Positions 7,382 to 15,915 of a stretch of DNA of 21,413 nt are shown piece after piece. The DNA is taken from positions 1 through 21,413 of the IMG/VR virus record IMGVR_UViG_3300020203_000110; one strand, given 5' to 3'. The first letter of the stretch is position 1. Every line of letters starts with the position of its first letter. The notes under the pieces are model-generated. The model was given only the letters and a program-made list of their open reading frames with translations. It ran no database searches and was not told where the DNA came from. A program made the position numbers and the translations under genes. This DNA comes from a virus.

Positions 7382-7617
7382 GGGTAGCTGCCAACCTTTG
7401 GACGTCAGGATTCTCGCTTGAGACGGGGTTAGATCCTGAGGACGTTGCGGAGGCCTACCCCTTCCTCACGGCATATCAATACTTCCTCAAGTGTAAAAAC
7501 CTTGGGGTAGTTATCAATGCATCGGACCTCGATACCGAGATGCTAGATGCTATGTACGCTATTTACGAATCCGTCGAAGACATGAATAATAAGAAGGGCT
7601 CAAAGCATGGCAAATAA
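7055..7617 (+). CDS. Tail assembly chaperone, -1 frameshift extended form
   Basis: If ribosomes slip back one base on A AAA AAA (7369-7375), translation continues from codon ATC at 7375 through an open -1 frame to TAA 7615-7617, adding 80 residues to the first 107 for 187 in all. The added part reads ILRVAANLWTSGFSLETGLD and then EDVAEAYPFLTAYQYFLK and ends NNKKGSKHGK. It has no start codon with a ribosome site of its own in the early part and fully occupies the otherwise empty 225 bases before the tape measure, which it overlaps by 11. This equals the lambda gpG-gpGT arrangement in which T-domain extension contacts the tube protein. The frameshift itself is inferred, but the site, open frame and position agree. 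Confidence 0.82.
7369..7400 (+). promoter_or_regulatory. Programmed -1 frameshift site A AAA AAA with possible stimulator
   Basis: Heptamer A AAA AAA at 7369-7375 is in the zero frame of the chaperone gene. Three bases further, 7379-7385 (TAAGGGT) can pair with 7394-7400 (ACCTTTG) around an 8-base loop, using two G-T pairs. The stem is weak and close, so it may or may not stimulate slippage. Confidence 0.75.
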
Positions 7618-10159
7618 TTCTGTGGTCATCGACCTTCTGCTACAGGATGCCAAGTTTAAGCTATCGATCGATAGGGCTACGGATAGCGCTAAGGACCTAA
7701 AGAAGGCAGTCGAGAACGTCGATAGCCCGGTAGGTCGCTTGCGGGACGGATTCAAGGGCCTTGCGGGCGGTATCGGTGGGGCTCTAGACTCCGTCTTTAG
7801 CCTTAAGGGGGCCCTCGTAGGGATAGCCGGCGCTATCGCCTTCGATAAGATCATCGGCGCGGCAGCCGAGGCCGATGCAGCCATCGCAGGCGCAGCCAAC
7901 TCCCTCCGCTTGTCCGGGGAGTATTCTAAAGACGCACATATCGCAGTTCAAGACTTCGCCAGCGCGCTTCAAGACACGACGGGTGTAGGCGACGACGTTG
8001 CGCTATCCATGTTCTCCCTCGCTCAGAGCTTCGGCCTGAGTAGCAAGGCAGCTAAGGACGTAGTCAAGGCAGCGGCGGATCTCTCCGCAGCTACCGGGGT
8101 TGACCTCCAAACGGCGGTTAACAACCTCTCCGCAGCATATAACGGGAACATCGGTAAGCTGGGTAAGCTCAACCCCGCCCTCAAAGACCTAACTAAAGAG
8201 CAGCTTGCAGCCGGTGCGGCTACTAAGATCTTGGCGGACCAGTTCGGCGGCTCAGCGGCAGCCAAGCTTGATACGTTCGCCGGGGCTCTAGACGCAGCCA
8301 AGGGACGCTTTGGCGACATAGTCGAGGAGATCGGCTTCCTAGTCGTCCGTAACTCGACCGTTGTCGAGTCTCTGAAGACCGTGGGCGATGCCTTTAAGAT
8401 CTTAAACACGTTCCTCGGTAAGAACTCTGACGGTCTCAAAGACCTAATTAATAAGCCTATCAAGGGGTTCCTTAAAGAGCTTCCTAATATGATCCGTTCG
8501 GTCGGAGCCCTTGGAGAGGCCTTCCTTCTCCTTATCGGCGTCGATCCATTCACGGCCCTAACCGACTCCGCTAAGGACACTGCCGAGACCTTTGACGACG
8601 TAGCCAGTAAGTCTGTCGAGATCGCTGACGGCATCCTTCAGATTGTCCAAGGCTATTACAACCTAAAGCGGATCGTCGGGCAGAATTCCGCCCTCGTGCA
8701 GATATTCGCGCCAGAGGAAGTAGAGGAATCTAAGAAGCAGCTTGAGGCTATCGAAGCCATCAGGCAGAAGCTTGCGGACCGCTCTACTAAGATCGCCTTC
8801 GCCGACAATATCTCAAAGGACCTTAAGCCGGCTAAGACGCTTATAGACGATCTCGCGGACTCCTTCGAGGACCTCGCGAGTAAGATCGATAAGCTCCCCG
8901 CCACTATTGAGCTAGACTTTAAGACGAGCTCGCCGGGCGGCGGGGGGGACGGCGGGCGCGGTCCTTCAACCGTTAAGGGTAACGCTGGGGACTTCGGACC
9001 GGCTAAGCCTGCCGGCCCTTCGGATACATTCGGTGGTACGGATCTCGACATCCTCCAAGGCTTTAAGGATTCGTTCTCTAAAGGCCTTGCAGAAGTCGGC
9101 GCTAGCACGGCTAAATCCTTCGCCTCCAACGTACTTGGCGGTAAAGAAGGGGCTCGTAAGTTCCTTGGAGCAGCAGCAGCGGCAGCAGCGGACGCATTCC
9201 TACCCGGCCTAGGCGCGGTTGTAGGCCCCTTCGTAGAAGCCCTTACCATGGGTAAGGAGTACGTCAAGGCTCAGGTAACCGCTTTTGCAGAGGCCCTCCC
9301 AGAATTGATAGATGCCCTCGTGGAGGCCGTACCCGTATTTATCGAGGTACTCGTAGACAAGGCCGATGAGATTATCATAGCCCTCGTCAACGGGGCTCCG
9401 AGAATCACGGCGGCAGTCGCGCTAGCTTTTGCCAATCCCCAACTCTACGTTGGCTTCGCACTAGCCATCGGTACCGCAGCTTATGAGGGTATCGTCTACC
9501 AGTTCCAACAGCTAGGCGGGTTCTTTACTACGCTGTTCACTCAGCTCGGTAACTCCGCAGCCGGAGCCTTGACGGGTAACATAAACTCCTACTTCAAGGA
9601 TAAGTTCCCTGACATTCTGGGAGCAGCGGCTAGAACGTTTATGGAGATCTTTGGGGCTCCCCTCGACAATATTGAGAATGCAGGCGCGGCCTTTTACGAT
9701 AAGATCGTGAACGGCGCTACCGCCTTTATTAATAAGTTGAAGGAAGAGATTAACGACGCCTTGGGTACCGGCGAAGGCGGGTTCACTAGCGGCAGTACTG
9801 GTTATAGCTACCCCGGTAAGACTCGCCCTAGCCCTAATAACCCTCTTGGCCTGGCTACGGGGGGTATGGTTGAGGGGATTGGTAACCGAGACTCGGTTAG
9901 CGCTCTCCTCTCTCCTGGGGAGCTTGTGGTTGACCGTACTACCGGGCCTCGGCTCCTGGCAGCGGCGGACGCGATTAACCAAGGTAAGGTTGGCGGGCAG
10001 GGGGGCGACCCCCTAGTTACGGCCCTCCTGGCTAAAGTCATTGAGCTGCTTCAACAGCCCGTTGGCGTGGTTCGCTCTACCGTCGATATCGAAGGCAGGA
10101 CCATTGGCGAGATCGTTCTAGAACTTAACCGTAACAATCAGAGGTTGAACATCGCATGA
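7607..10159 (+). CDS. Tail tape measure protein
   Basis: An 850-residue protein, the longest in the window, directly after the chaperone pair. It starts with VVIDLLLQDAKFKLSIDRAT and contains long Ala/Lys/Asp-rich helices, a hydrophobic Gly/Ala region near residues 45-90, a Gly-rich linker around 443-452 (SSPGGGGDGGRG), and hydrophobic stretches near 515-550 and 595-625 (ALAFANPQLYVGFALAIGTA) that could insert in the host membrane during DNA ejection. The C-terminal part has LATGGMVEGIGNRDSVSALL, the conserved 'ATGG.V.G.G..DSV...LSPGE.V' segment common at the end of tape measure proteins. This protein sets tail length; at 0.15 nm per residue it predicts about 127 nm. No peptidase domain is seen. 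Confidence 0.92.
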   Translation: MANNSVVIDLLLQDAKFKLSIDRATDSAKDLKKAVENVDSPVGRLRDGFKGLAGGIGGALDSVFSLKGALVGIAGAIAFDKIIGAAAEADAAIAGAANSLRLSGEYSKDAHIAVQDFASALQDTTGVGDDVALSMFSLAQSFGLSSKAAKDVVKAAADLSAATGVDLQTAVNNLSAAYNGNIGKLGKLNPALKDLTKEQLAAGAATKILADQFGGSAAAKLDTFAGALDAAKGRFGDIVEEIGFLVVRNSTVVESLKTVGDAFKILNTFLGKNSDGLKDLINKPIKGFLKELPNMIRSVGALGEAFLLLIGVDPFTALTDSAKDTAETFDDVASKSVEIADGILQIVQGYYNLKRIVGQNSALVQIFAPEEVEESKKQLEAIEAIRQKLADRSTKIAFADNISKDLKPAKTLIDDLADSFEDLASKIDKLPATIELDFKTSSPGGGGDGGRGPSTVKGNAGDFGPAKPAGPSDTFGGTDLDILQGFKDSFSKGLAEVGASTAKSFASNVLGGKEGARKFLGAAAAAAADAFLPGLGAVVGPFVEALTMGKEYVKAQVTAFAEALPELIDALVEAVPVFIEVLVDKADEIIIALVNGAPRITAAVALAFANPQLYVGFALAIGTAAYEGIVYQFQQLGGFFTTLFTQLGNSAAGALTGNINSYFKDKFPDILGAAARTFMEIFGAPLDNIENAGAAFYDKIVNGATAFINKLKEEINDALGTGEGGFTSGSTGYSYPGKTRPSPNNPLGLATGGMVEGIGNRDSVSALLSPGELVVDRTTGPRLLAAADAINQGKVGGQGGDPLVTALLAKVIELLQQPVGVVRSTVDIEGRTIGEIVLELNRNNQRLNIA

Positions 10160-11268
10160 CACGCAACCATCGGGTACGGTTCTGCGCTAACAACCTGGCT
10201 GCCGGGACCGGAGCGACGTTAACAGCGTCCTCTGCTCTCGCGTCCTTCCCCGCTTCCAACCTACAGAACGATCAGCGCTTCAGGATTCACAAGACGGCCG
10301 GTAACTTCACTATCGACGCCACGAATAATAAGCTCTATATCGACGACGGCTCAACTAAGACCGTTACGCTCACCAGCGCTAACTACACGTATGCTACGCT
10401 GGCCTCCCACATTCAGACCCAGCTCAACGCCAGCTCAACCCTCTGGACTTGTACCTACTCCACTACCACGTTTAAGTTTACTATCGCACGCTCTAGCGGT
10501 ACGAAGCTCCTACGCTTCTCCCAGACGACGACGGCGGTATGGGATACCCTGGGGTATACCGGCAGCGTAGACGCAATCACGGCAGCGGCAGACGTCCAGA
10601 GGAACCATACGAGCGAGTACATCGACGTGGACCTCGGAGTAGCCCAGGCCGTAACGTTCGCCAGTCTCCTAGGCCCCCTAGGCGAAATCTTCTCCATCAG
10701 CTCCACGGCCACCGTGACGCTGCTAGGCAATACGACCTCAACCATGACGACTCCGGCCCTCACGGTAACGCTGACGCGGGACACCTACGGGATCTATAAA
10801 TTCCTAGATGACTTGGTTGACACGACCTACCGCTACTGGCGTCTCAAGATCGTGGACCGGACGAATCCTCTAGGCCCGGAAGGCTTCCGGTTCGGCGTCC
10901 TCTACCTAGGGGACTACGAGACAATCGAGCGGCGAAACGTAGCCAGCGGGTTTAGTAAGAAGCAGACGGACTCCTCTCAGACTTTCGAGTCCGAAGGCGG
11001 GGCTCTCTACTTCCAGACCGGACTCAAGTATATGGAGTTCGAGAATATCGAAGTCGCATACATGGACGCTGCGGACCGTAGAGCGCTTGAGCAGATAGGG
11101 TACGACCTCGGTAAGTCTACGCCGTTCTTTGTGGCGCTTGACCCTACAGAGATCGTCTCTACGGCATCTGAGCTGACGCGCTACGTCGTCTTCTCTAGCC
11201 TGCCCTCCTTCACTCATATTAAGTCAGATATCTATTCCGTAAGAATGGCATTCCGCGAGGTAATGTAA
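10156..11268 (+). CDS. Distal-tail-like protein with inserted beta module
   Basis: A 370-residue protein that starts in the tape measure stop (ATGA), the usual slot for the distal tail protein. Residues 1-50 and 150-245 resemble a discoidin-like beta-sandwich (PASNLQNDQRFR, then YIDVDLGVAQAVTFASLLGP and YRYWRLKIVDRTNPLGPEGF). Residues about 250-370 contain LGDYETIERRNVASGFSKK and end in a sheet (SDIYSVRMAFREVM), like the ring-forming part of tail tip proteins. Residues about 50-142 are an inserted module (LYIDDGSTKTVTLTSANYTY ... FKFTIARSSGTKLLRF ... LGYTGS) matching the insert in the tube protein. Probably joins the tube to the tip complex. The Dit assignment is by position and fold pattern. 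Confidence 0.55.
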   Translation: MTRNHRVRFCANNLAAGTGATLTASSALASFPASNLQNDQRFRIHKTAGNFTIDATNNKLYIDDGSTKTVTLTSANYTYATLASHIQTQLNASSTLWTCTYSTTTFKFTIARSSGTKLLRFSQTTTAVWDTLGYTGSVDAITAAADVQRNHTSEYIDVDLGVAQAVTFASLLGPLGEIFSISSTATVTLLGNTTSTMTTPALTVTLTRDTYGIYKFLDDLVDTTYRYWRLKIVDRTNPLGPEGFRFGVLYLGDYETIERRNVASGFSKKQTDSSQTFESEGGALYFQTGLKYMEFENIEVAYMDAADRRALEQIGYDLGKSTPFFVALDPTEIVSTASELTRYVVFSSLPSFTHIKSDIYSVRMAFREVM

Positions 11269-11270
11269 GC

Positions 11271-11720
11271 ATGGCAATTCTACTTCCATCCGTAGCTAAT
11301 GTTTTTACGCTTCCGATGGGGGTAGAACTCCCTTGCGGGGGCCTGGACACGACGGCAGCTACCGAGATCGCTTACCTCCGTATCCTCCTATTCAAGCATG
11401 GAGCGCTTGGAGGCTCGGAGCGGGTACGGGCTAAGCTCTACACTGACAATGCTCGTACGCGGCTATATGCTACGTCGGCATGGTCTAGCGTGGCGTCCAT
11501 AGCAGGCCTGTCCACCTACTGGTGGGGCTGGTTTAGGCTCGACTTCGCTCGTGAGAATATCAGTAAAGAATTCGTCTACTACGTGACAATCGAGGCCGAT
11601 AACTACACGCCCTCCACTAACGTCTATTTAAGTGTCAGCTTAGATTGGCCTCTCTCTCAGAACACGCAAGCGGCAGCCCGTAATGGGGTAGCTATGCAGC
11701 TTTACGGCTATAGGGATTAA
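11271..11720 (+). CDS. Small beta-rich tail protein, unknown
   Basis: A 149-residue protein between two tail-tip genes, two bases after the stop of the upstream gene and two bases before the start of the next. It is rich in Tyr, Trp, Ser and Thr with alternating hydrophobic residues (EIAYLRILLFKHGALGGSER, TYWWGWFRLDFARENISKEF, YYVTIEADNYTPSTNVYLSV), which predicts a jelly-roll or similar beta-sandwich. The segment LYTDNARTRLYATSAW suggests an exposed loop domain. Its close coupling with its neighbours implies a stoichiometric tail-tip or baseplate component, possibly an accessory or carbohydrate-binding part. No known family can be assigned from sequence alone. Confidence 0.6.
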   Translation: MAILLPSVANVFTLPMGVELPCGGLDTTAATEIAYLRILLFKHGALGGSERVRAKLYTDNARTRLYATSAWSSVASIAGLSTYWWGWFRLDFARENISKEFVYYVTIEADNYTPSTNVYLSVSLDWPLSQNTQAAARNGVAMQLYGYRD

Positions 11721-11722
11721 CA

Positions 11723-13888
11723 ATGGCTATCAGTACAACGGCTAAGACTCTTAGAGCTTCAGAGCGGTTTATGCTGATTCGCCTAACCCCCCGGCGCTGT
11801 ATAAGTACGACATGGACCTACCTCGGAGGCTTTGTCTACGAGTTGTCTATGCCCGGTCCTATAGCCTCGCTCGTGCGGTACGACAACCCGACGCTTTACC
11901 CTACTCAGACGACCCCCCTGACCCTCACGGCGGTTACGGCTACGCCCACCGTTAACGATACGTACTACTACAATGACGCAACGGGAGTCCTTCAAGTCAA
12001 GTCGTCGGTCGGCACTGACACGTTCTACGCGGACTACTATCTATTCTACACTGGCCACCGCACTCGCGAAGTTAGCCAGAATCCCGACGACTCCGCTACC
12101 CAAGTGCGCGAGTGGCAGCCCCGGCTAGCTGGTTACCCGACCGTCCGCCAGTCTTTTAAGAACCTCATCAGCGGCGTCTTCTCGACTGAGGCCAGCTCTA
12201 TTGAGATTATTAACGGGGATCATACGTTTGAGGCCCTCCTCACTACTAACGACTCCTTCTACCGTAAGCCGGTAGAGATATGGCTTGGCGTCAATGACAC
12301 GTCGAACCTGCAAAAGATTTATACGGGCTACGTCAGCCGGATACGCCTCTCTCGCGGTACGGCTACGGTCTCCTTCACAGATTCCTTTGCTAAACTCAAT
12401 GAGCCTGCGACGATGGGGGATACGAGCGATACGGTGCACTTCTACCGTAGCTCGGGCAGCTTCTCTGCGCTTGACCCGGCCCACGCGGGTAAGCCGATAC
12501 CCCTAATCCTAGCTAAATACTCTCCGTACACCTATCGTAACTCCCCCTGGGGAGCCGGCTACGAGGACCTTAATCCGGTTAACTGCTACCAGGCCGTTTG
12601 TACTAACTACTCGGCATCCCCCGGTACGTCGTCTAATAGACGCTGGGGCTTGTGTCGTATACCTGCGGTAGGCCTCCGTACTCCGGTACTTAGCATCGGC
12701 GCTAAGCTAGACGTATCGTCAGGCGGCAATTCTACGATTATTGAGTACACTCAAGCGGTTTGGGATGCAGCGGACCCAACGCGCGACATTCAGATCGGCG
12801 ATCTTGTACGTATAGTAGAGGGGGCTAATACGCGGTACGGTCGTTTGATTAGTCTGCCTCTAGACTACGGCGCTACGGTCGGCATTGTTATCGGTACGTT
12901 CGGTAACACGGCAGCCTTTACGACGGCCTGCGTACTTACTTGGCTCCCCGATCCGGCGCTTGTCATTACGTCCGGTAAGACGACATTCCTACCCGCACCG
13001 ATCCGGGACTATACCTACTCACTAACGACGTTAGCGGGAGGTAATAAGTACCTAGATATTACGTTTGTAAATAACTTTGAGGCCGGTATCACTGGCCACA
13101 CTGAGACGGGAACGGGCACCTACAGCTCTGCAACGTTGACGACTTTAGACCCGGCTATCCATCAGATTAACTACCGGGTATCGGTGGCTACGTCGTCGAT
13201 GAATCATGCCGACGTCCTAAAATCGATCCTGGAAGTGGCGGGCCTAACGGTGGACGCGACGACGTTCGCAGCCACTAAGGCGGCTCTCGCAGTTAATACA
13301 TGGTTCTCCATCCCGTTTAAGGGGGAGAGTACCTACGGAAGCTACCGGAATTACGCCGAAGCGATCCTCACATCGTCTGCCGGGTACGTCTACCTCAATG
13401 CCGCAGGAGCGGTTGAGTACAAGCTACTTGCGGTCCCTAGTTCCACTAACGCTGTAGACGACAATACCATCCTTAAGAACTCAATCAGTATTGATATCGA
13501 TTATAACGATATCATAACCGAACTTACCGTATCCAATATGCATAATATAGGTACGGAGGCTCTCGACACTGCCAAACCTGCGACTAAGACAGAGTACGAC
13601 GGACGCGGTAGGTACCTACATGGACTCGTTAAGTCGCTTAAGCTTGAGCACGTTCTAGAGCACGCAATTGACCGTATATATGCCCTACTGTACGTCCGCT
13701 CAAAGCGCCGTGCTACCTACGAGCTTACGACGGCTACGGAGCATATCGACAGCCTACTAGGTCAAGACTTGCAGCTAGAGTCGGATCAAGTCCTAGGGGG
13801 CTCAGGTGTGGCGGACCTAAAGATTATCGGTATCGACCGTAACGCAGACAAGACAACCCTTACGGTTACTGACTTTGAAGACATTTAA
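11723..13888 (+). CDS. Large tail tip / hub protein candidate
   Basis: A 721-residue protein between the distal-tail region and the tail fibre gene. The N-terminal half has a repeated beta-rich character with SSIEIINGDHTFEALLTTND and KPVEIWLGVNDTSNLQKIYT followed by GYVSRIRLSRGTATVSFTDS: a segment that defines a surface element and its offset, as seen in siphophage tip/hub proteins. The middle (residues about 240-470) includes KPIPLILAKYSPYTYRNSPW. The C-terminal part (about 490-721) has HADVLKSILEVAGLTVDATT and GSYRNYAEAILTSSAGYVYL, typical of hub-domain helices that sit under the tube, and ends in a small sheet (LKIIGIDRNADKTTLTVTDF). No lysozyme or peptidase motif was found. The general tip/hub role is likely, the precise homologue is not known. 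Confidence 0.55.
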   Translation: MAISTTAKTLRASERFMLIRLTPRRCISTTWTYLGGFVYELSMPGPIASLVRYDNPTLYPTQTTPLTLTAVTATPTVNDTYYYNDATGVLQVKSSVGTDTFYADYYLFYTGHRTREVSQNPDDSATQVREWQPRLAGYPTVRQSFKNLISGVFSTEASSIEIINGDHTFEALLTTNDSFYRKPVEIWLGVNDTSNLQKIYTGYVSRIRLSRGTATVSFTDSFAKLNEPATMGDTSDTVHFYRSSGSFSALDPAHAGKPIPLILAKYSPYTYRNSPWGAGYEDLNPVNCYQAVCTNYSASPGTSSNRRWGLCRIPAVGLRTPVLSIGAKLDVSSGGNSTIIEYTQAVWDAADPTRDIQIGDLVRIVEGANTRYGRLISLPLDYGATVGIVIGTFGNTAAFTTACVLTWLPDPALVITSGKTTFLPAPIRDYTYSLTTLAGGNKYLDITFVNNFEAGITGHTETGTGTYSSATLTTLDPAIHQINYRVSVATSSMNHADVLKSILEVAGLTVDATTFAATKAALAVNTWFSIPFKGESTYGSYRNYAEAILTSSAGYVYLNAAGAVEYKLLAVPSSTNAVDDNTILKNSISIDIDYNDIITELTVSNMHNIGTEALDTAKPATKTEYDGRGRYLHGLVKSLKLEHVLEHAIDRIYALLYVRSKRRATYELTTATEHIDSLLGQDLQLESDQVLGGSGVADLKIIGIDRNADKTTLTVTDFEDI

Positions 13889-13897
13889 GGAGACCCT

Positions 13898-15073
13898 ATG
13901 ACCGTTGGACGTATTAAGAGCTTGGCATTCTCGGAAGGTACTACGGTTACCGCCCCCACCGTGCTCCCAATGGACGCGGCGGGTTTCGTCGTCTACGCTG
14001 ACGATGCCGCCTTTGTCACTGGCAAGGGCTCGGCGGCGGCGGCGGGTGACGTCTATTACAACTCGACCGATAACGTCGTTAGGAAGTACAGCACTACGTG
14101 GCGGACCATCGTGACTAGGGACCGTGCCGAGACGCTGACTAATAAGACGCTCACCTCGCCAGTGATGACCGCCCCTGCTCTCGGCACGCCGGCAAGCGGC
14201 GTCGCGACGAACCTAACGGGCCTTCCACTCACTACGGGTGTCACGGGCACGCTCCCTGTGGCCAACGGCGGCACTGGACAAGTGACAGCTAACGCGGCGC
14301 TGAATGCACTGCTCCCGTCACAGGGAACGCATGCGAACAAAGTCCTGACAACGGATGGCACCGCCACGACATCGTGGGTCTCTGCGGCGACTACGGTCAC
14401 CACGACCCGAGGGGACTTGATTAGGCGTAGCTCGTCTGCGGATGAGCGAGTTGCTCTCGGCAGCGCAGGGACTGTGCTTCGTTCAGACGGCACCGATCCG
14501 GTGTGGGCTCAAATAATCAACGCAGATGTTAACGCATCTGCTGCGATTGATGGCTCTAAGATTGTCTCCGCTACGGCAGCGGTCTCCGGTGTAATCACTA
14601 CTGCGGCGCAGAGCTTTGCCGGCGCTAAAACGTTCAACGATGGCTTGAAACTCGACGATGCCGCCGAGCAAGACGTGCTTTCGTTCTATGCCGAGGACAC
14701 ACACGCCTCATCGTTTACATTCAACGGCACAGGCTCCCCAGGGACTACCAGCTCCGTCACAATAAATATTACGCGGATTGGAAAGATTGTGCTTTTGCGT
14801 GTGCCATCGGCAACCGCAACTACTGGAACAAACTCTACACGTCTCTCGTCGAACACAGCGCTGCCGTCATGGGCTAGGCCGGCAACTGAGTGCTACATAA
14901 GCGGCGTCAGAACGCGCAACAACGGCGGCACGCTCACAACCTGTGGTCTGTGGCAGGTCGAGACCTCTGGAATCATCCGCTTGTATCGCCTCCAAGACCT
15001 TGCAACGGCGTTTACAGACGGAGCGTCATGCGGATTCGACGCTACGCAAACTCTCGTTTATGACGTGAACTAA
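13898..15073 (+). CDS. Tail fibre protein
   Basis: A 391-residue protein preceded by AAGGAG. Residues about 30-75 hold [20 protein letters not shown] and KYSTTWRTI, and residues about 76-130 contain [20 protein letters not shown] then [16 protein letters not shown] and [12 protein letters not shown], a series of short collagen-like/shaft repeats found in fibres of many unrelated phages. Residues about 255-391 are a separate C-terminal beta domain ([40 protein letters not shown]), the likely receptor-binding tip. Base use changes here: GGCAAG (14022) is used where neighbours use GGTAAG, and 14755-14830 is AT-richer. This fits recent exchange of the host-range gene. A terminator follows after about 95 bases. 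Confidence 0.8.
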   Translation: MTVGRIKSLAFSEGTTVTAPTVLPMDAAGFVVYADDAAFVTGKGSAAAAGDVYYNSTDNVVRKYSTTWRTIVTRDRAETLTNKTLTSPVMTAPALGTPASGVATNLTGLPLTTGVTGTLPVANGGTGQVTANAALNALLPSQGTHANKVLTTDGTATTSWVSAATTVTTTRGDLIRRSSSADERVALGSAGTVLRSDGTDPVWAQIINADVNASAAIDGSKIVSATAAVSGVITTAAQSFAGAKTFNDGLKLDDAAEQDVLSFYAEDTHASSFTFNGTGSPGTTSSVTINITRIGKIVLLRVPSATATTGTNSTRLSSNTALPSWARPATECYISGVRTRNNGGTLTTCGLWQVETSGIIRLYRLQDLATAFTDGASCGFDATQTLVYDVN

Positions 15074-15169
15074 GACAGAGAGGCGTAGGTACGTTCAGCC
15101 ACCGACTCCGATGACCTACGAAGCCAAAGCCCGCACAGTCTCCTTTCCATAAGCCCTTAGGGGCCTTTA

Positions 15170-15222
15170 GTACCTCTACCCTGGGAATTGTCTCCCCTGG
15201 GGTAGGGGTACTTCTTTCTTTT
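15170..15222 (+). terminator. Rho-independent terminator after the tail operon
   Basis: GTACCTCTACCC (15170-15181) pairs with GGGTAGGGGTAC (15200-15211), 12 bp with one G-T, followed by TTCTTTCTTTT. The 18-base loop can pair further (GGG with CCC). The remaining bases 15074-15169 show only a weaker hairpin near 15150-15167 and no gene. Confidence 0.85.
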
Positions 15223-15232
15223 GAGGTATCCC

Positions 15233-15424
15233 ATGTCCCCCGTCCTACTTAAGATCGGTCAAACCCTCCTAGGGGTAGGCGCGTCTATGTTTTGGCAGCT
15301 CCTGTCCGAAGGCCTCGTTAAGGGGCTTGTGGTCCGAGGCCTTGAGTCCCTCGCTAAGCGGACTAAGACGGACCAGGACGATAAGATCCTAGCGGAAGTA
15401 AAGAAGGCTTGGGGTATCGACTAG
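15233..15424 (+). CDS. Small amphipathic protein, unknown
   Basis: A 63-residue protein. ATG 15233 is preferred over in-frame TTG 15221 because GAGG lies six bases before it and the TTG is inside the terminator tail. Residues 4-37 are hydrophobic/amphipathic (VLLKIGQTLLGVGASMFWQL, then LVKGLVVRGLESLAK) and residues 41-63 are charged (KRTKTDQDDKILAEVKKAWG). The layout, a membrane-interacting helix followed by 'KRTKTxxDDKxxxEVKKA', resembles small phage proteins that often sit close to lysis genes. It could be a holin-like or membrane-associated protein, but the hydrophobic stretch contains Lys and Glu and is not a confident membrane span. First gene after the tail-operon terminator. Confidence 0.6.
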   Translation: MSPVLLKIGQTLLGVGASMFWQLLSEGLVKGLVVRGLESLAKRTKTDQDDKILAEVKKAWGID

Positions 15425-15455
15425 TTCCGCTATTGTCAAGTAACAACTACTTAAG

Positions 15456-15472
15456 CCGATAAGTATACTAAG
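15456..15472 (+). promoter_or_regulatory. Candidate promoter motif CCGATAAGTATACTAAG
   Basis: This 17-mer differs at only two positions from 16292-16308 and contains TATACT (15464-15469), a five-of-six match to a -10 box. GTAACA lies 18 bases upstream at 15440-15445 and matches -35 at four of six. It precedes the GNAT gene by 15 bases. Confidence 0.4.
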
Positions 15473-15487
15473 CACCGGGAGACCCAT

Positions 15488-15913
15488 ATGCACGTCCGTA
15501 AGACCACTAACATCGAAGTTGTTCGGCGCTTAGACGATAAGCTATTCAAAGAAGACGCGGGGGATAAGCTATCAGGTAGCGCCAATCACATCTGGTGGCT
15601 GGCATACGTAGACGGTAAGATTGCAGGCTTCGCGGGCCTCCAAGTCTTCGCGTCTCAGAATTACGGCTACCTCCTGAGAGCCGGGGTACTCCCCGAGTTC
15701 CGGGGCCTCGGACTTCAGAAAGCCCTTATCGACGCTAGGGATCGGGAAGCCAAGCGGCTCAAGCTAGAGTGCAATATTACGTATACGGCGGCCTGGAATC
15801 ACGCAAGCTCAAACAACCTCATCGCTTGCGGTTACAGACTGTATACGCCTCAATATGCCTGGGGGCTTAAGCACGCCCTCTACTTTATGAAACAGTTTAA
15901 GTATCGGAGCTAA
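15488..15913 (+). CDS. GNAT-family N-acetyltransferase
   Basis: A 141-residue protein with the GNAT layout: a beta hairpin with DGKIAGFAGLQVF (residues 42-54), strand beta-4 and the acetyl-CoA loop at YLLRAGVLPEFRGLGLQKAL (61-80), and a motif-B region with NHASSNNLIACGYRLY (104-119). The pyrophosphate loop R72-G-L-G-L-Q77 fits RxxGxG/A except at the last position. GNAT enzymes transfer an acetyl or acyl group from CoA to amines on proteins, RNA, small molecules, or (Mu Mom and relatives) DNA bases. The substrate here cannot be read from sequence. It lies alone among lysis-region genes, preceded by a promoter-like motif and GGGAGA. Confidence 0.8.
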   Translation: MHVRKTTNIEVVRRLDDKLFKEDAGDKLSGSANHIWWLAYVDGKIAGFAGLQVFASQNYGYLLRAGVLPEFRGLGLQKALIDARDREAKRLKLECNITYTAAWNHASSNNLIACGYRLYTPQYAWGLKHALYFMKQFKYRS

Positions 15914-15915
15914 GC

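Noticed and set aside
8935-8960. G-quadruplex candidate in a G-rich run
   Set aside because: It is explained by a Gly-rich linker (PGGGGDGGRG) of the tape measure; only two-G tetrads possible.
8023-9267. Two 203-codon - strand ORFs inside the tape measure gene
   Set aside because: Ser/Pro/Leu-rich products of antisense reading; the + strand gene is unambiguous.
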